From positions 1,488,001 through 1,552,000 of the forward strand of contig NZ_CP078076.1 in assembly GCF_023101165.1 (NCBI RefSeq): a stretch of DNA of 64,000 nt. Direction: 5' to 3'. The position numbers and the translations under genes are program-made. Positions 25,342 to 34,072 of this stretch are shown piece by piece. The DNA is from Microbacterium sufflavum. Lineage in GTDB: Bacteria > Actinomycetota > Actinomycetes > Actinomycetales > Microbacteriaceae. Below the pieces are notes generated by a model. The model was not told where the DNA came from, did not search any database, and worked only from the letters and a program-made list of their open reading frames with translations. Numbering within the stretch: the stretch's first letter is position 1; the number at the start of each line of letters is the position of its first letter.

Positions 25342-25534
25342 AGCAAACAGCTCTCTGATGAGAGGTTCAGACGCTCCGGGGTGGAGCGCCGTGCTGGCCG
25401 GAAGTCCCGACACGGCTGGAAGCCGCTGCACCTTACGAGGCGAGACGATACCACCCCGGGCCGCGAATGCCGCACCCTGGACGGGGCCGGGTAGCACCGC
25501 GGGAGAGACCTCGTGAGGTTCTACCCGCTGAGGC

Positions 25535-27061
25535 TCAGGGCTCGGTCGTGCGCGGGAACGACCGCAGGTCCTCCAGCGCCGGCCCCTCGATGCGCGTGCC
25601 GTCCGCGGCGAAGCGGGAGGCGTGCAGCGGGCAGTCCCACGTGCACTCCGCGTCGTTCCAGTCGAGCACCCCGCCGAGGTGCGTGCACACGGCGCTCACT
25701 GCACGGGTGACGCCGTCGACCGTCGAGATCGCCACGGGTCGCCCGCCCCGGTTCGCCACGACGCCCTCGCCCTCCGCCGGCTGCGGCACCGGCACGGGCG
25801 TGGCCTCCGCATCCACCCAGCCCTTGGTCGCCGCCGCGGCCACCTTGACACCCTCGACCGCGCCCCGGGCCAGATCGGCGGGAACGGTCAGCCGCGTGCC
25901 GATGCGGATCATCCACGACGGGCGCTCGCTGCGCTTCGTGCCGATGACCTCCTCGGTGAGCCGCAGCGCCGCGGCCGGGGCGTTCGACAGCCCCCACTTG
26001 GCGTACCCCGTCGCGAACCGGATGCGGCCGAGTCCGCGGGGCAGCGCCCCCACGAACGGGATGAGGTTGTGCGACTGGTAGTCCTGCGCCGACCAGCGAT
26101 GCGTCTCCTCCGCGTCGGGGAAGTGCAGCCGCGTCCACGACACGAGGTCGTCGATGGCCGCGGTCTCGCCGTCCGAGCGCCCCACCGGGTGGCCGTTGCC
26201 GCCCACGACGAGCTGCGCCGTGCCCCCGGGGCCGTCGGCGTGCGACACCGGCCGGATCGACCGCGTGGGACTGTCCGCCGAGATGAACGTGCCCTCCGGC
26301 ACGCCCCCGGACACCCGGAACGATACGCAGTAGGAGCGCATCCCGGCCACCTTGGAGAAGTACAGACCGCGGTCCAGGATCGGGGTTCCGGTGGCGAGGA
26401 CGATGTGCTCCGCGAACATCGGCCCGGCGGCGGTCTCGACCCGCGGGTCGGGGAGGGCATGCGCCCCGGTGACCCGGACGCCCGTGTGGAGGGTGCCGCC
26501 GTTCGCCACGAACTCCTTCGCCAGGGCGTCGGCCACGGCGACCGGGTCGATCGTGACCTGGTGATCGAGAGCGACCGCGCCCGCGACCGGGAACGGCGTC
26601 GACAGCTCGTGCGGTGTGAGCAGCCGCGTCGGCAGTCCGGCCTCGCGCGCTGCGGCGTGCTGGTCGCGTACCGACTCCATGCCCTCGGCGCTCTGCGCGT
26701 ACGTGTGGTCGGTGCGCTGCGTGTACGACACCCCGGCGCTGTCGGCGAAGCCCGTGAGCCAGTCCATGCCGGCGCGGTTCGCGTCGACGTAGGCCTGCAC
26801 GAGCGAGGCGCCGTGGTGCTGCCGGATCGTGGCGAGCTGTTTCCCCTGCAGCAGCGACAGCTTGCCGGTGTTCCCGCCGGACGCCAGCTCGGCGATCGCG
26901 CCCGACTCGAGCACCGCGACATCGAGACCGGCGCGCGTGAGCATGACCGCGGTGGAGAGCCCGGTGAGTCCCGCGCCGACGATGATCACGTCGTGCCGTG
27001 CACCCGGGTCGAAGGGGGTGCCGAGGGGCGCGGCCTGGTCGACCTTCCAGAGAGGCATCAT
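25535..27061 (-). CDS. FAD-dependent oxidoreductase with C-terminal Rieske [2Fe-2S] domain
   Basis: A fusion of about 508 residues. The N-terminal DAO-type FAD domain has a Rossmann motif (VIIVGAGLTGLSTAVMLTRAG) and ESGAIAELASGGNTGKL. The C-terminal 90 residues are a Rieske ferredoxin with both cluster motifs, CTHLGG and CPLHASRF, which supply two Cys and two His. The start is the first of two adjacent ATGs, at 27061. Similar fusions occur widely in Actinobacteria and Bacillus without an assigned substrate; a role in amine or choline-like oxidation is only a guess. Divergent from the fluoride-channel genes. Confidence 0.9.
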   Translation of the reverse strand: MMPLWKVDQAAPLGTPFDPGARHDVIIVGAGLTGLSTAVMLTRAGLDVAVLESGAIAELASGGNTGKLSLLQGKQLATIRQHHGASLVQAYVDANRAGMDWLTGFADSAGVSYTQRTDHTYAQSAEGMESVRDQHAAAREAGLPTRLLTPHELSTPFPVAGAVALDHQVTIDPVAVADALAKEFVANGGTLHTGVRVTGAHALPDPRVETAAGPMFAEHIVLATGTPILDRGLYFSKVAGMRSYCVSFRVSGGVPEGTFISADSPTRSIRPVSHADGPGGTAQLVVGGNGHPVGRSDGETAAIDDLVSWTRLHFPDAEETHRWSAQDYQSHNLIPFVGALPRGLGRIRFATGYAKWGLSNAPAAALRLTEEVIGTKRSERPSWMIRIGTRLTVPADLARGAVEGVKVAAAATKGWVDAEATPVPVPQPAEGEGVVANRGGRPVAISTVDGVTRAVSAVCTHLGGVLDWNDAECTWDCPLHASRFAADGTRIEGPALEDLRSFPRTTEP

Positions 27062-27134
27062 GCGACCAGTGAACGACGGCGGCGGCCGGGCTCCCAGCGG
27101 CTTGACAACGGACGGTCGCGCTGTCATGCGGCAG

Positions 27135-27140
27135 TACAGT
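27135..27140 (+). promoter_or_regulatory. -10 box upstream of first fluoride-channel gene
   Basis: TACAGT lies seven bases before the GTG at 27148 and supports a leaderless start there. A TTGACA at 27102 is too far away (27 bp) to be its -35. No fluoride riboswitch is present in the 77-bp gap. Confidence 0.4.
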
Positions 27141-27147
27141 GGCCAAC

Positions 27148-27522
27148 GTGAACCTCCGCCGCGTGCTGCTCGTCGCCCTGGGCGGCACGGTCGGCACGGC
27201 GGCGCGGCTGGCGCTCGGCCTCGCGCTGCCCGACCCCGGGGGATTCCCGCTCGCGGTGCTGCTCGCCAACCTCCTCGGGGCGCTGCTGATCGGGGTGGTG
27301 GCGGCACGGCTCCCCGCCTCGGCCGACCTGCGGCTGCTGCTCGGCACCGGGGTGCTGGGCGGCTTCACGACCTACAGTGCCTTCATGACCGGGACGGTCG
27401 CGCTGTGGGACACGGCCCCGCTGCTCGCGGCCGCCTACGCCGCCGGGAGCCTGGTGCTCGGGCTCGCTGCCGCCGCGCTCGGCCTGCGGCTCGGACGACC
27501 CCGGCGGGGAGGGGCGTCGTGA
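27148..27522 (+). CDS. crcB: Fluoride channel subunit (Fluc/CrcB), first of a pair
   Basis: A four-helix membrane protein of about 124 residues that exports fluoride as a dual-topology dimer. Signature segments are LGGTVGTAARLALG, NLLGALLIGVVAAR and GTGVLGGFTTYSAFMTGT. The Asn and the TTYSAF region line the fluoride pore. The GTG at 27148 is chosen by the TACAGT spacing; a GTG at 27139 is also in frame. The second subunit gene overlaps by 4 bp (GTGA). Paired crcB genes usually make a heterodimer with fixed opposite orientations. Confidence 0.9.
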   Translation: MNLRRVLLVALGGTVGTAARLALGLALPDPGGFPLAVLLANLLGALLIGVVAARLPASADLRLLLGTGVLGGFTTYSAFMTGTVALWDTAPLLAAAYAAGSLVLGLAAAALGLRLGRPRRGGAS

Positions 27523-27878
27523 GCCCGCTGCTGTTCCTCGCGGCGGCGCTCGCGGGCGGCGTCGGTGCGGTGCTGCGCTACCTGCTCGACCTCGGGGTGG
27601 CACGGCTCGCGGGGCGCCGCTTCCCGTGGGGCATCCTGGCGGTGAACCTGAGCGGGTCGTTCGCGCTCGGCCTCGTGACGTCCGCGCTGCCCGAGCAGGC
27701 GTTCGTGCTGGGGGCGGGGCTGCTGGGCGGCTACACCACGTTCAGCACGGCCATGCTCGACGCGGTGGCCCTGTGGCGCGACGGCGCGAAGCCCGCGGCG
27801 GTGTTCGACGCGGTCGGCATGCTGCTGCTCGGGCTGCTCGCGGCCGTGCTCGGCCTGGGCCTCGGCGCGCTTCTCTGA
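27519..27878 (+). CDS. crcB: Fluoride channel subunit (Fluc/CrcB), second of a pair
   Basis: A 119-residue partner subunit. It shows GGVGAVLRYLLDLG with the conserved Arg, FPWGILAVNLSGSFALGLV with the pore Asn, and GLLGGYTTFSTAMLDAV with the phenylalanine-box TTFST. The GTG start lies inside the stop of the first subunit. Together the two proteins should form one fluoride channel of the cytoplasmic membrane. Confidence 0.92.
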   Translation: MSPLLFLAAALAGGVGAVLRYLLDLGVARLAGRRFPWGILAVNLSGSFALGLVTSALPEQAFVLGAGLLGGYTTFSTAMLDAVALWRDGAKPAAVFDAVGMLLLGLLAAVLGLGLGALL

Positions 27879-27885
27879 TCCGCCC

Positions 27886-27940
27886 TTGCGCAGTGCCGGT
27901 GGGCGCCGCTACTCTCATGCTAATCGTTTAACGCTAAACG
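27886..27940 (+). promoter_or_regulatory. Promoter and LacI-type operator of the sugar ABC operon
   Basis: The -35 TTGCGC (27886-27891) and -10 TACTCT (27910-27915) have an 18-bp spacer. Just downstream, CGTTTAACGCTAAACG (27925-27940) is a near-perfect dyad with a central CG, as in LacI/GalR operators; a partial copy, AAACGGTTAA, follows. The operator covers the expected transcription start. The LacI gene at the end of this operon is the obvious repressor. Confidence 0.8.
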
Positions 27941-27988
27941 GTTAACACTGCTTTCCACCCGCTCGTGCACCCGTCAAAGGAGACCTCG

Positions 27989-29251
27989 ATGCCCCGCACC
28001 ACCCGTCGCGCCCTCGGCGCCATCGCCGCCTCGGCGGCCGCCGTCCTCGCGCTGTCGGCCTGCTCCTCCTCCGCCACCGGGGAGTCGTCCGACGGCGACA
28101 TCACCCTCAGTTACGCCATCTGGGACGAGAACCAGAAGCCGGCCATGGAGGACATCGCCGCCGCCTACACCGAGGAGCACCCGAACGTCACGATCGAGAT
28201 CCAGGTCACGCCCTACAAGGAATACTTCACCAAGCTCCAGACCGCCGTCACCGGAGGATCCGCCGCCGACGTCTTCTGGATGAACGGCCCCAACTTCCAG
28301 CTCTACGCCTCCAACGGCCAGCTCGCCCCGCTCGACGGGGTCGACGCCTCCGACTACCCGCAGGGTCTCGTCGACCTGTACACCTACGACGGAAAGCTCT
28401 ACGGCGCCCCGAAGGACTTCGACACCGTCGCCCTCTGGTACAACAAGGCGCTGTTCGACGCCGCGGGCGTGGAGTACCCGAGCGCCGGCTGGACGTGGGA
28501 CGACTTCACCGCCGCGGCCGCGAAGCTCACCGACCCCGCCACGGGCCAGTACGGCATCGCCGCCAGCCAGTACGGCCAGGAGAACTTCTACAACTCGATC
28601 GCCCAGGCCGGCGGCGAGGTCATCTCCGCCGACGGGACAGAGAGCGGCTACGGCTCGCCCGAGGCGCTGGAGGGCATCGAGCTGTGGACGAACCTCATCG
28701 CGGACGGGTCCTCACCCACCGCGCAGCAGATGACCGACACCAACCCGGAGGACTTCTTCCTCTCCGGCAAGGTCGCGATGTTCCAGAACGGCTCCTGGGC
28801 CGCCATCGCCTACGCCGACAACGCCGACATCGGCGGCACGGTCGACGTCGCCCCGCTGCCGGCCGGGCCCGAGGGCAACCAGAGCGTGATCCACGGCGTC
28901 GGCAACGTCGCCAACGCCAAGAGCCCGCACCTCGACGCCGCCCAGGACTTCGCCGCCTTCGCCAGCGGGGAGCAGGCCGCGAAGATCCAGGCCGAGACCG
29001 GCACCGTGATCCCCGCGTTCAACGGCACCCAGCAGGCCTGGGTCGACGCCCTCCCGCAGTACGACCTCCAGGTGTACATCGACGCGCTCGACACCGCCGT
29101 GCCCTACCCCGTGTCGAAGAACACCTCGGCGTGGACCAGCATCGAGAGCGAGGTGCTGTCGCAGGTGTGGTCGGGTGCCGTCACCCCGAAGGACGGCCTG
29201 AAGGACCTCGCCGCCCAGATGCAGACCGCGCTGGACGCCGAGGAGGAGTGA
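27989..29251 (+). CDS. Sugar ABC transporter substrate-binding lipoprotein (CUT1)
   Basis: A 420-residue extracellular binding protein with an N-terminal Tat/Sec-like signal ending in lipobox LSAC near residue 25. The class I sugar-binding fold shows LSYAIWDENQKPAMEDIA, GGSAADVFWMNGPNF and ALWYNKALFDAAGV. AAAGGAG before the ATG at 27989 decides this start over an upstream one. First gene of a five-gene operon with two permeases, a LacI repressor and a sugar dehydrogenase-like protein. Substrate is probably an oligosaccharide or modified sugar; it cannot be named. Confidence 0.93.
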   Translation: MPRTTRRALGAIAASAAAVLALSACSSSATGESSDGDITLSYAIWDENQKPAMEDIAAAYTEEHPNVTIEIQVTPYKEYFTKLQTAVTGGSAADVFWMNGPNFQLYASNGQLAPLDGVDASDYPQGLVDLYTYDGKLYGAPKDFDTVALWYNKALFDAAGVEYPSAGWTWDDFTAAAAKLTDPATGQYGIAASQYGQENFYNSIAQAGGEVISADGTESGYGSPEALEGIELWTNLIADGSSPTAQQMTDTNPEDFFLSGKVAMFQNGSWAAIAYADNADIGGTVDVAPLPAGPEGNQSVIHGVGNVANAKSPHLDAAQDFAAFASGEQAAKIQAETGTVIPAFNGTQQAWVDALPQYDLQVYIDALDTAVPYPVSKNTSAWTSIESEVLSQVWSGAVTPKDGLKDLAAQMQTALDAEEE

Positions 29252-29255
29252 GCGC

Positions 29256-30218
29256 ATGACCGTCATCGCGCCCCGCGCGGTCGCGCCGACGGCCGAGCGG
29301 ACACCGGAGGCCCGCCCCTCCGGTGTCCGCCGCCGGCGCCGCACCCCCGGCGCCTCGCCCTGGTGGGCCCTGGTGTTCCTCGGCCCCACCGCCCTCGGCC
29401 TGGCCGTGTTCTACCTGTGGCCGACCGTGCGCACGCTCATCATCTCGTTCACCAAATCGGGCCCGTTCGGCGGCTCCGAGTGGATCGGCTTCGACAACTA
29501 CGCGCGACTCCTCCAGGACCCCGAGCTGCTCGGCGCGCTGCGCAACACCGCCGTCTACACCGTGATCGCCCTGATCGGCATCCCGATCGCCGTCGGCATC
29601 GCCGCCCTGCTCAACACCACCGGCCTGAAGGGGCGCAGCGCCTACCGCACGCTCTACTTCATCCCCGTCGTGACCATGCCCGCCGCCATCGCGCTGGTGT
29701 GGCGCATGATCTACAACGGCGACTACGGCGTGCTCAACGCCGCGCTCGCCGCGGTGGGCATCGAGGGACGCAGCTGGCTGACCGACCCGAACACCGCGCT
29801 CGTCGCGATCGCCGTGGTCGGCATCTGGGCCGGACTCGGAACCAACATCGTCATCTTCCTCGCCGGGCTGCAGGGCATCCCCGACACGATCATGGAGGCG
29901 GCCGATCTCGACGGCGCCGGACCCGTGCGGAAGTTCTTCTCGATCACCATCCCGCTGCTGTCGCCGTCGATCTTCTTCGTGAGCGTGATCAGCGTGATCG
30001 GCGCGCTCCAGGTGTTCGACCTCGTCTACATGATGCTCGGCCGCAGCAACCCCGCGATGCCGAACACCCGCACGGTCGTCTACCTGTTCTACGAAGCGGG
30101 ATTCCTCGACAACGACCGCGGCTACGCGGCCGCCGTCGCGTTCCTGCTGCTGCTCATCATCCTCGTGCTGACCATCGTGCAGTTCCGGCTCCAGAAGAAG
30201 TGGGTGCACTATGAGTGA
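29256..30218 (+). CDS. Sugar ABC transporter permease (MalF/LacF type)
   Basis: A 320-residue membrane protein with six helices. The EAA coupling loop EAADLDGAGPVRKFFSITIP is well conserved. The leader region is Pro/Arg-rich. It forms the translocation channel with the next gene product, whose start overlaps its end by 8 bp. Confidence 0.95.
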   Translation: MTVIAPRAVAPTAERTPEARPSGVRRRRRTPGASPWWALVFLGPTALGLAVFYLWPTVRTLIISFTKSGPFGGSEWIGFDNYARLLQDPELLGALRNTAVYTVIALIGIPIAVGIAALLNTTGLKGRSAYRTLYFIPVVTMPAAIALVWRMIYNGDYGVLNAALAAVGIEGRSWLTDPNTALVAIAVVGIWAGLGTNIVIFLAGLQGIPDTIMEAADLDGAGPVRKFFSITIPLLSPSIFFVSVISVIGALQVFDLVYMMLGRSNPAMPNTRTVVYLFYEAGFLDNDRGYAAAVAFLLLLIILVLTIVQFRLQKKWVHYE

Positions 30219-31101
30219 CGTCTCCCTCGACACCCGGGCCGTGGTCGGCGCCGCGTCCACGCGCTCGCGCGTCGCCGGACGCCCCCGCAACCGCGGGCTG
30301 TGGATCGTGCACGTGGTGCTGATCCTCGGCGCCGTGCTCATGGTGTTCCCGTTCGTCTGGCAGCTGCTGACCTCGTTCAAGACGCTGTCCGACTCGGTGC
30401 AGGTGCCGCCCTCGTTCCTGCCGCGCGAGTGGGTCTTCACGAACTTCGCCGAGGTGTTCGACTCGATGCCGTTCGGCCAGATGTTCCTCAACTCGGTGCT
30501 GCTGACGGTCGGCCGCACCGTGGGGCAGGTCGCGCTGTGCACCATGGCCGGCTACGCCTTCGCGCGTATCCCGTTCCCCGGCCGCAATGCGCTGTTCGTC
30601 GTGTTCCTGTCGGTGCTGATGGTGCCGTCGCAGCTCTACCTGCTGCCGCAGTACGAGATCATCCAGTCGCTCGGCTGGCTCAACACGCTCCAGGCGCTCA
30701 TCGTGCCCGGCATCTTCAGCGCCTTCGGCACCTTCCTGATGCGGCAGTTCTTCCTGTCGATGCCCGCCGAGCTGGAGGAGGCGGCGCGCATCGACGGCGC
30801 GAATCCGTGGCAGACCTTCTGGCGGATCATGGTTCCGCTCGCGAAGCCTGGCATCATCGCACTTGTGGTGTTCACCGTGCTGTGGTCCTGGAACGATCTG
30901 CTGTGGCCGCTGATCGTGACCACCGACCCCGCGAAGATGCCGCTGTCGGTGGGGCTCTCCCAGCTCGTCGGCATCCACGGCACCGACTACCCGGTGCTGA
31001 TGGCGGGCGCCCTGCTCGCGACGCTGCCCATGCTGGTGACCTTCATGATCCTGCAGCGGCAGTTCATCCAGGGCATCGCGTTCAGCGGGACGAAGGGCTG
31101 A
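30211..31101 (+). CDS. Sugar ABC transporter permease (MalG/LacG type)
   Basis: A 296-residue partner permease with six helices and the EAA loop EEAARIDGANPWQTFWRIMV. No ATP-binding gene occurs in this operon; in actinobacteria a shared MsiK-type ATPase serves such CUT1 transporters, and that is assumed here. Confidence 0.95.
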   Translation: MSDVSLDTRAVVGAASTRSRVAGRPRNRGLWIVHVVLILGAVLMVFPFVWQLLTSFKTLSDSVQVPPSFLPREWVFTNFAEVFDSMPFGQMFLNSVLLTVGRTVGQVALCTMAGYAFARIPFPGRNALFVVFLSVLMVPSQLYLLPQYEIIQSLGWLNTLQALIVPGIFSAFGTFLMRQFFLSMPAELEEAARIDGANPWQTFWRIMVPLAKPGIIALVVFTVLWSWNDLLWPLIVTTDPAKMPLSVGLSQLVGIHGTDYPVLMAGALLATLPMLVTFMILQRQFIQGIAFSGTKG

Positions 31102-31104
31102 GTC

Positions 31105-32160
31105 ATGGCACAGCGTGAACACGTCCCGGCCCGCCGCCCGACCCTGCGGATGGTCGCCGAGCGCGCCGGGGTGTCGACCGCGACCGTGTCGTACGTGTTC
31201 TCCGGACGCGCGGGTGCCAGCGGCGCCGGGGTCGCCGAGGCCACGGCCGCCCGGGTGCTCGCCGCGGCGGAGGAGCTGAACTACCGCCCGAACACCGCGG
31301 CGCGGGCCATCCGCACCGGGCGCAGCGGCATGGTGCAGCTCTCCCTGCACATGCTCAGCGACCCGTGGTCGCTCGCGGTGGCCGACGCCGTGAACGCCGA
31401 GGCCAACAAGCACGGCCTGACGACGCTGATCCTCGCGGACGGCGACTGGCACGCCGCGCTCGACCGCGTGGAGAGCGACGTGGCCTACCTCGACGGGGTG
31501 GGCCTGGACGAGGAGGACGCCCGGCGGCTGGGCGACCTCGTCAAGCGCGGACAGCGGCTCGTCGTGTTCTCGGAGCACCTGGAGCCGGACGGCTTCGACG
31601 TGATCCGCTCCGACGCGATCCCCGGGTGCGAGCTCGCGATGGACCACCTCCTGGAACGGCACACCGCCATCGGCTGCATCGCCGCGGAGGGGGCCGTGCG
31701 CCTCGCGGGGACGCAGGTGACGCGGTACACGCCCTACGTCGAGAAGCTCGCGGCGGCCGGGATCGAGCGCACGCCGGAGTGGACCGTGACCTACGCGGAG
31801 ACCCAGGCGAGCGCGTTCACCGCGGCCATCGAGCTGCTGTCGCGGGACGATCGCCCTGACGCCGTCTACGCCACGACCGACTTCGCCGCGATCGCCGCCA
31901 TCAACGCCGCCCACATGCTCGGGCTGCGGGTGCCGCACGACGTCGCGGTGATCGGCGTCGGCAACACCCCCGACGCCCGGCTCATCGCCCCGACGCTGAC
32001 CACGGTCGGCCCCACCGACTTCTACGAGCGGCAGGCGCGCATCATCGTCGACCGCGCCCTCGAGAGCGATCCGTCGCCGGGAACCCTGCACGAGTTCCCG
32101 TGGTCGCTCGTCCCCGGCGGCTCGACCGACCTCGACGCCCCCGCCCCGCGCGCCCGCTGA
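31105..32160 (+). CDS. LacI-family transcriptional regulator
   Basis: A 351-residue repressor. The N-terminal HTH (LRMVAERAGVSTATVSYVFS) and hinge helix (ELNYRPNTAARAIRTGRS) are followed by a periplasmic-binding-like effector domain. It lies three bases after the permease gene and is thus made with the transporter it should control. The 16-bp dyad upstream of the binding-protein gene is the expected target. The effector is presumably the imported sugar or a product of it. Confidence 0.95.
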   Translation: MAQREHVPARRPTLRMVAERAGVSTATVSYVFSGRAGASGAGVAEATAARVLAAAEELNYRPNTAARAIRTGRSGMVQLSLHMLSDPWSLAVADAVNAEANKHGLTTLILADGDWHAALDRVESDVAYLDGVGLDEEDARRLGDLVKRGQRLVVFSEHLEPDGFDVIRSDAIPGCELAMDHLLERHTAIGCIAAEGAVRLAGTQVTRYTPYVEKLAAAGIERTPEWTVTYAETQASAFTAAIELLSRDDRPDAVYATTDFAAIAAINAAHMLGLRVPHDVAVIGVGNTPDARLIAPTLTTVGPTDFYERQARIIVDRALESDPSPGTLHEFPWSLVPGGSTDLDAPAPRAR

Positions 32161-32202
32161 GCCGCGACCCCTCTCTGCATCGACTTTCACGAAGGACTTC
32201 TG

Positions 32203-33384
32203 TTGGACCTCCACATCGGCATCATCGGCTTCGGCGCGCGCTCCACCCTCCACGAGGAGGTGCACCGCCCGGGTCACGGCTCCCGCATCACGGCGGTGTG
32301 CGACCTCTCGCCCCGCGCCAGGGACGACGCCCGCGCGCTCGTGCCCGACGCCCTCATCACCGACTCGCTCGACGACCTGCTCGCCTCGGGCGTCGACGCG
32401 GTCATGGTGCTCACGCCGGACGACACCCACGCCGCCCTGACGATCCGGGCGCTGGAGGCCGGGGTGCCCGTGTTCTGCGAGAAGCCGCTCGCGATCGACC
32501 TCGCCGACGCCGACCGCATGCTCGCCACCGCGCGGCGCACCGGCACCCGTCTCTACATCGGGCACAACATGCGTCACATGCCCGTGATCACCCTGATGCG
32601 CGACCTGATCCGGCAGGGGCGCATCGGCCAGGTCAAGGCCGTGTGGGTGCGGCACTTCGTCGGCCACGGCGGCGACTTCTACTTCAAGGACTGGCACGCC
32701 GACCGCAGCCGCACCACCGGGCTGCTGCTGCAGAAAGGCGCCCACGACCTCGACATCATCCACTGGCTCGCCGGCGCCTACACGGAGCGGGTCGCGGCGA
32801 TGGGCGGGCTGAGCGTGTACGGCGACATCACCGACCGCCGCGACCGCACGGGGGAGCGGATGCCCGACTGGTTCAGCATGGACAACTGGCCGCCCACGGC
32901 GCTCACCGGGCTGCACCCCGTGGTCGACGTGGAGGACATCTCGATGGTGAACCTGCAGCTCGAGGGCGGGATCCTCGCGTCGTACCAGCAGTGCCACTTC
33001 ACGCCGGACTACTGGCGCAACTACACGGTGATCGGCACCGAGGGCCGCATCGAGAACCTCGGCGACGTGGCCGGCAGCGAGGTGCGGCTGTGGAACCGGC
33101 GGCACGCGGGAGCGGCCCCGGCCGACGAGACCTTCATCGTGCCGGAGGTGCCGGACGCGGGTCACGACGGGGCGGACGCCCTGCTCGTCGCCGAGTTCCT
33201 CCGGTTCGTGCGACACGGCGGGCTCACCGCGACCTCGCCGGTCGCAGCGCGCGAGGCCGTGGCGGCCGGGATCCTCGCGACCGCGTCGCTGCGCGGAGAC
33301 GGCTCGGCGATCGCGGTGCCGCCGCTCGACCCCGACCTCGTGGCCTACTTCGAGCGCGGACAGGTCGAGACCGCCGCGGCCTGA
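32203..33384 (+). CDS. Gfo/Idh/MocA-family oxidoreductase
   Basis: A 393-residue NAD(P)-dependent sugar dehydrogenase-like enzyme. The Rossmann segment is IGIIGFGARSTLHEEV, an unusual variant with Ala-Arg in place of the third Gly; the EKPLAIDLADADRML motif is the family signature, and the lysine is catalytic. The likely catalytic GAHDLDIIHWLAG gives Asp and His. The TTG start at 32203 has AAGGA eight bases upstream. It probably oxidises or isomerises the sugar imported by the preceding ABC system. Confidence 0.92.
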   Translation: MDLHIGIIGFGARSTLHEEVHRPGHGSRITAVCDLSPRARDDARALVPDALITDSLDDLLASGVDAVMVLTPDDTHAALTIRALEAGVPVFCEKPLAIDLADADRMLATARRTGTRLYIGHNMRHMPVITLMRDLIRQGRIGQVKAVWVRHFVGHGGDFYFKDWHADRSRTTGLLLQKGAHDLDIIHWLAGAYTERVAAMGGLSVYGDITDRRDRTGERMPDWFSMDNWPPTALTGLHPVVDVEDISMVNLQLEGGILASYQQCHFTPDYWRNYTVIGTEGRIENLGDVAGSEVRLWNRRHAGAAPADETFIVPEVPDAGHDGADALLVAEFLRFVRHGGLTATSPVAAREAVAAGILATASLRGDGSAIAVPPLDPDLVAYFERGQVETAAA

Positions 33385-33428
33385 GCCGACGCGGAGCCGC
33401 GGCTCCCAGGCTCCTCACACCGGAGCGA

Positions 33429-33448
33429 ATGTACAAACGTACATGTAC
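33429..33448 (+). promoter_or_regulatory. Candidate TetR operator
   Basis: ATGTAC-AAAC-GTACAT (33429-33444) is an inverted repeat that overlaps the perfect palindrome GTACATGTAC (33439-33448). It sits 20 bp before the TetR start and contains nested TGTAC half-sites typical of TetR-family operators. Confidence 0.7.
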
Positions 33449-33468
33449 GGGTGTGCGGGAGGTGTGGG

Positions 33469-34056
33469 ATGGCGGAGAGCGGGCGTCGACGGCGCGACCC
33501 CGAAGCGCGCCGCCGGGAGATCGTGACCGCCGCGGCCGAGCTGATCGTCGAGGTCGGCGCCGAGGCCATCACGCACCGCATGGTCGCCGCCAGGGCGGGT
33601 GTGCCGCTCGGCGCCACGACGCAGTACTTCGCCACGCTCGATGACCTCCGCGGCGCCGCGTTCCGCGCCCTCGCCGACGAGATCGAGTCCCGGCTCGACG
33701 GCGTGCGGCAGACCCTCGCCGAGCAGGGAGCGGGGCCCGGGGTGATCGCGGCCCTCGTGTGCCGGAGCGCCGAAGACGGCCACGCCGTGCAGGCCGACCG
33801 CGCCGTGGTCACGGCGGCCGTGCACGACCCGCGACTGCGCGAACTCGCCCGCCACCTGTCGGACCGCCTGGTCGACCTGCTCGAGCCGACCTATGGCGCC
33901 GACCGCGCCAAAGCGGCGATGATCTTCATCGACGGGGTCATGTGGAGCACGCACATCCGCGACGACCGCCTCGATCAGTCCTTCCTCGAGACCGCACTGG
34001 CGCGGATCCTCGGAGATCCCCTCTCCACCCCCTCCGCTGCGACAGCCACCCCCTGA
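33469..34056 (+). CDS. TetR-family transcriptional regulator
   Basis: A 195-residue repressor. The HTH is in IVTAAAELIVEVGAEAITHRM and GVPLGATTQYFATLDDL, with a helical ligand-binding domain after. The ATG at 33469 has GGGAGG upstream, while the GTG 18 bases earlier has none. It is followed by the RND exporter gene after 16 bp. It likely senses the exporter substrate and represses both genes through the TGTAC dyad. Confidence 0.92.
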   Translation: MAESGRRRRDPEARRREIVTAAAELIVEVGAEAITHRMVAARAGVPLGATTQYFATLDDLRGAAFRALADEIESRLDGVRQTLAEQGAGPGVIAALVCRSAEDGHAVQADRAVVTAAVHDPRLRELARHLSDRLVDLLEPTYGADRAKAAMIFIDGVMWSTHIRDDRLDQSFLETALARILGDPLSTPSAATATP

Positions 34057-34072
34057 CACCGAGGAACACGCC

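Noticed and set aside
27062..27147. Fluoride riboswitch before the crcB pair
   Set aside because: The conserved pseudoknot and GATGG/CGCC-type elements are not present in the 86-bp gap.
33393..33406. GGAGCC/GGCTCC palindrome after the oxidoreductase gene as a terminator
   Set aside because: The stem is only five or six bp with a tiny loop and no T-run, so it is too weak to call.
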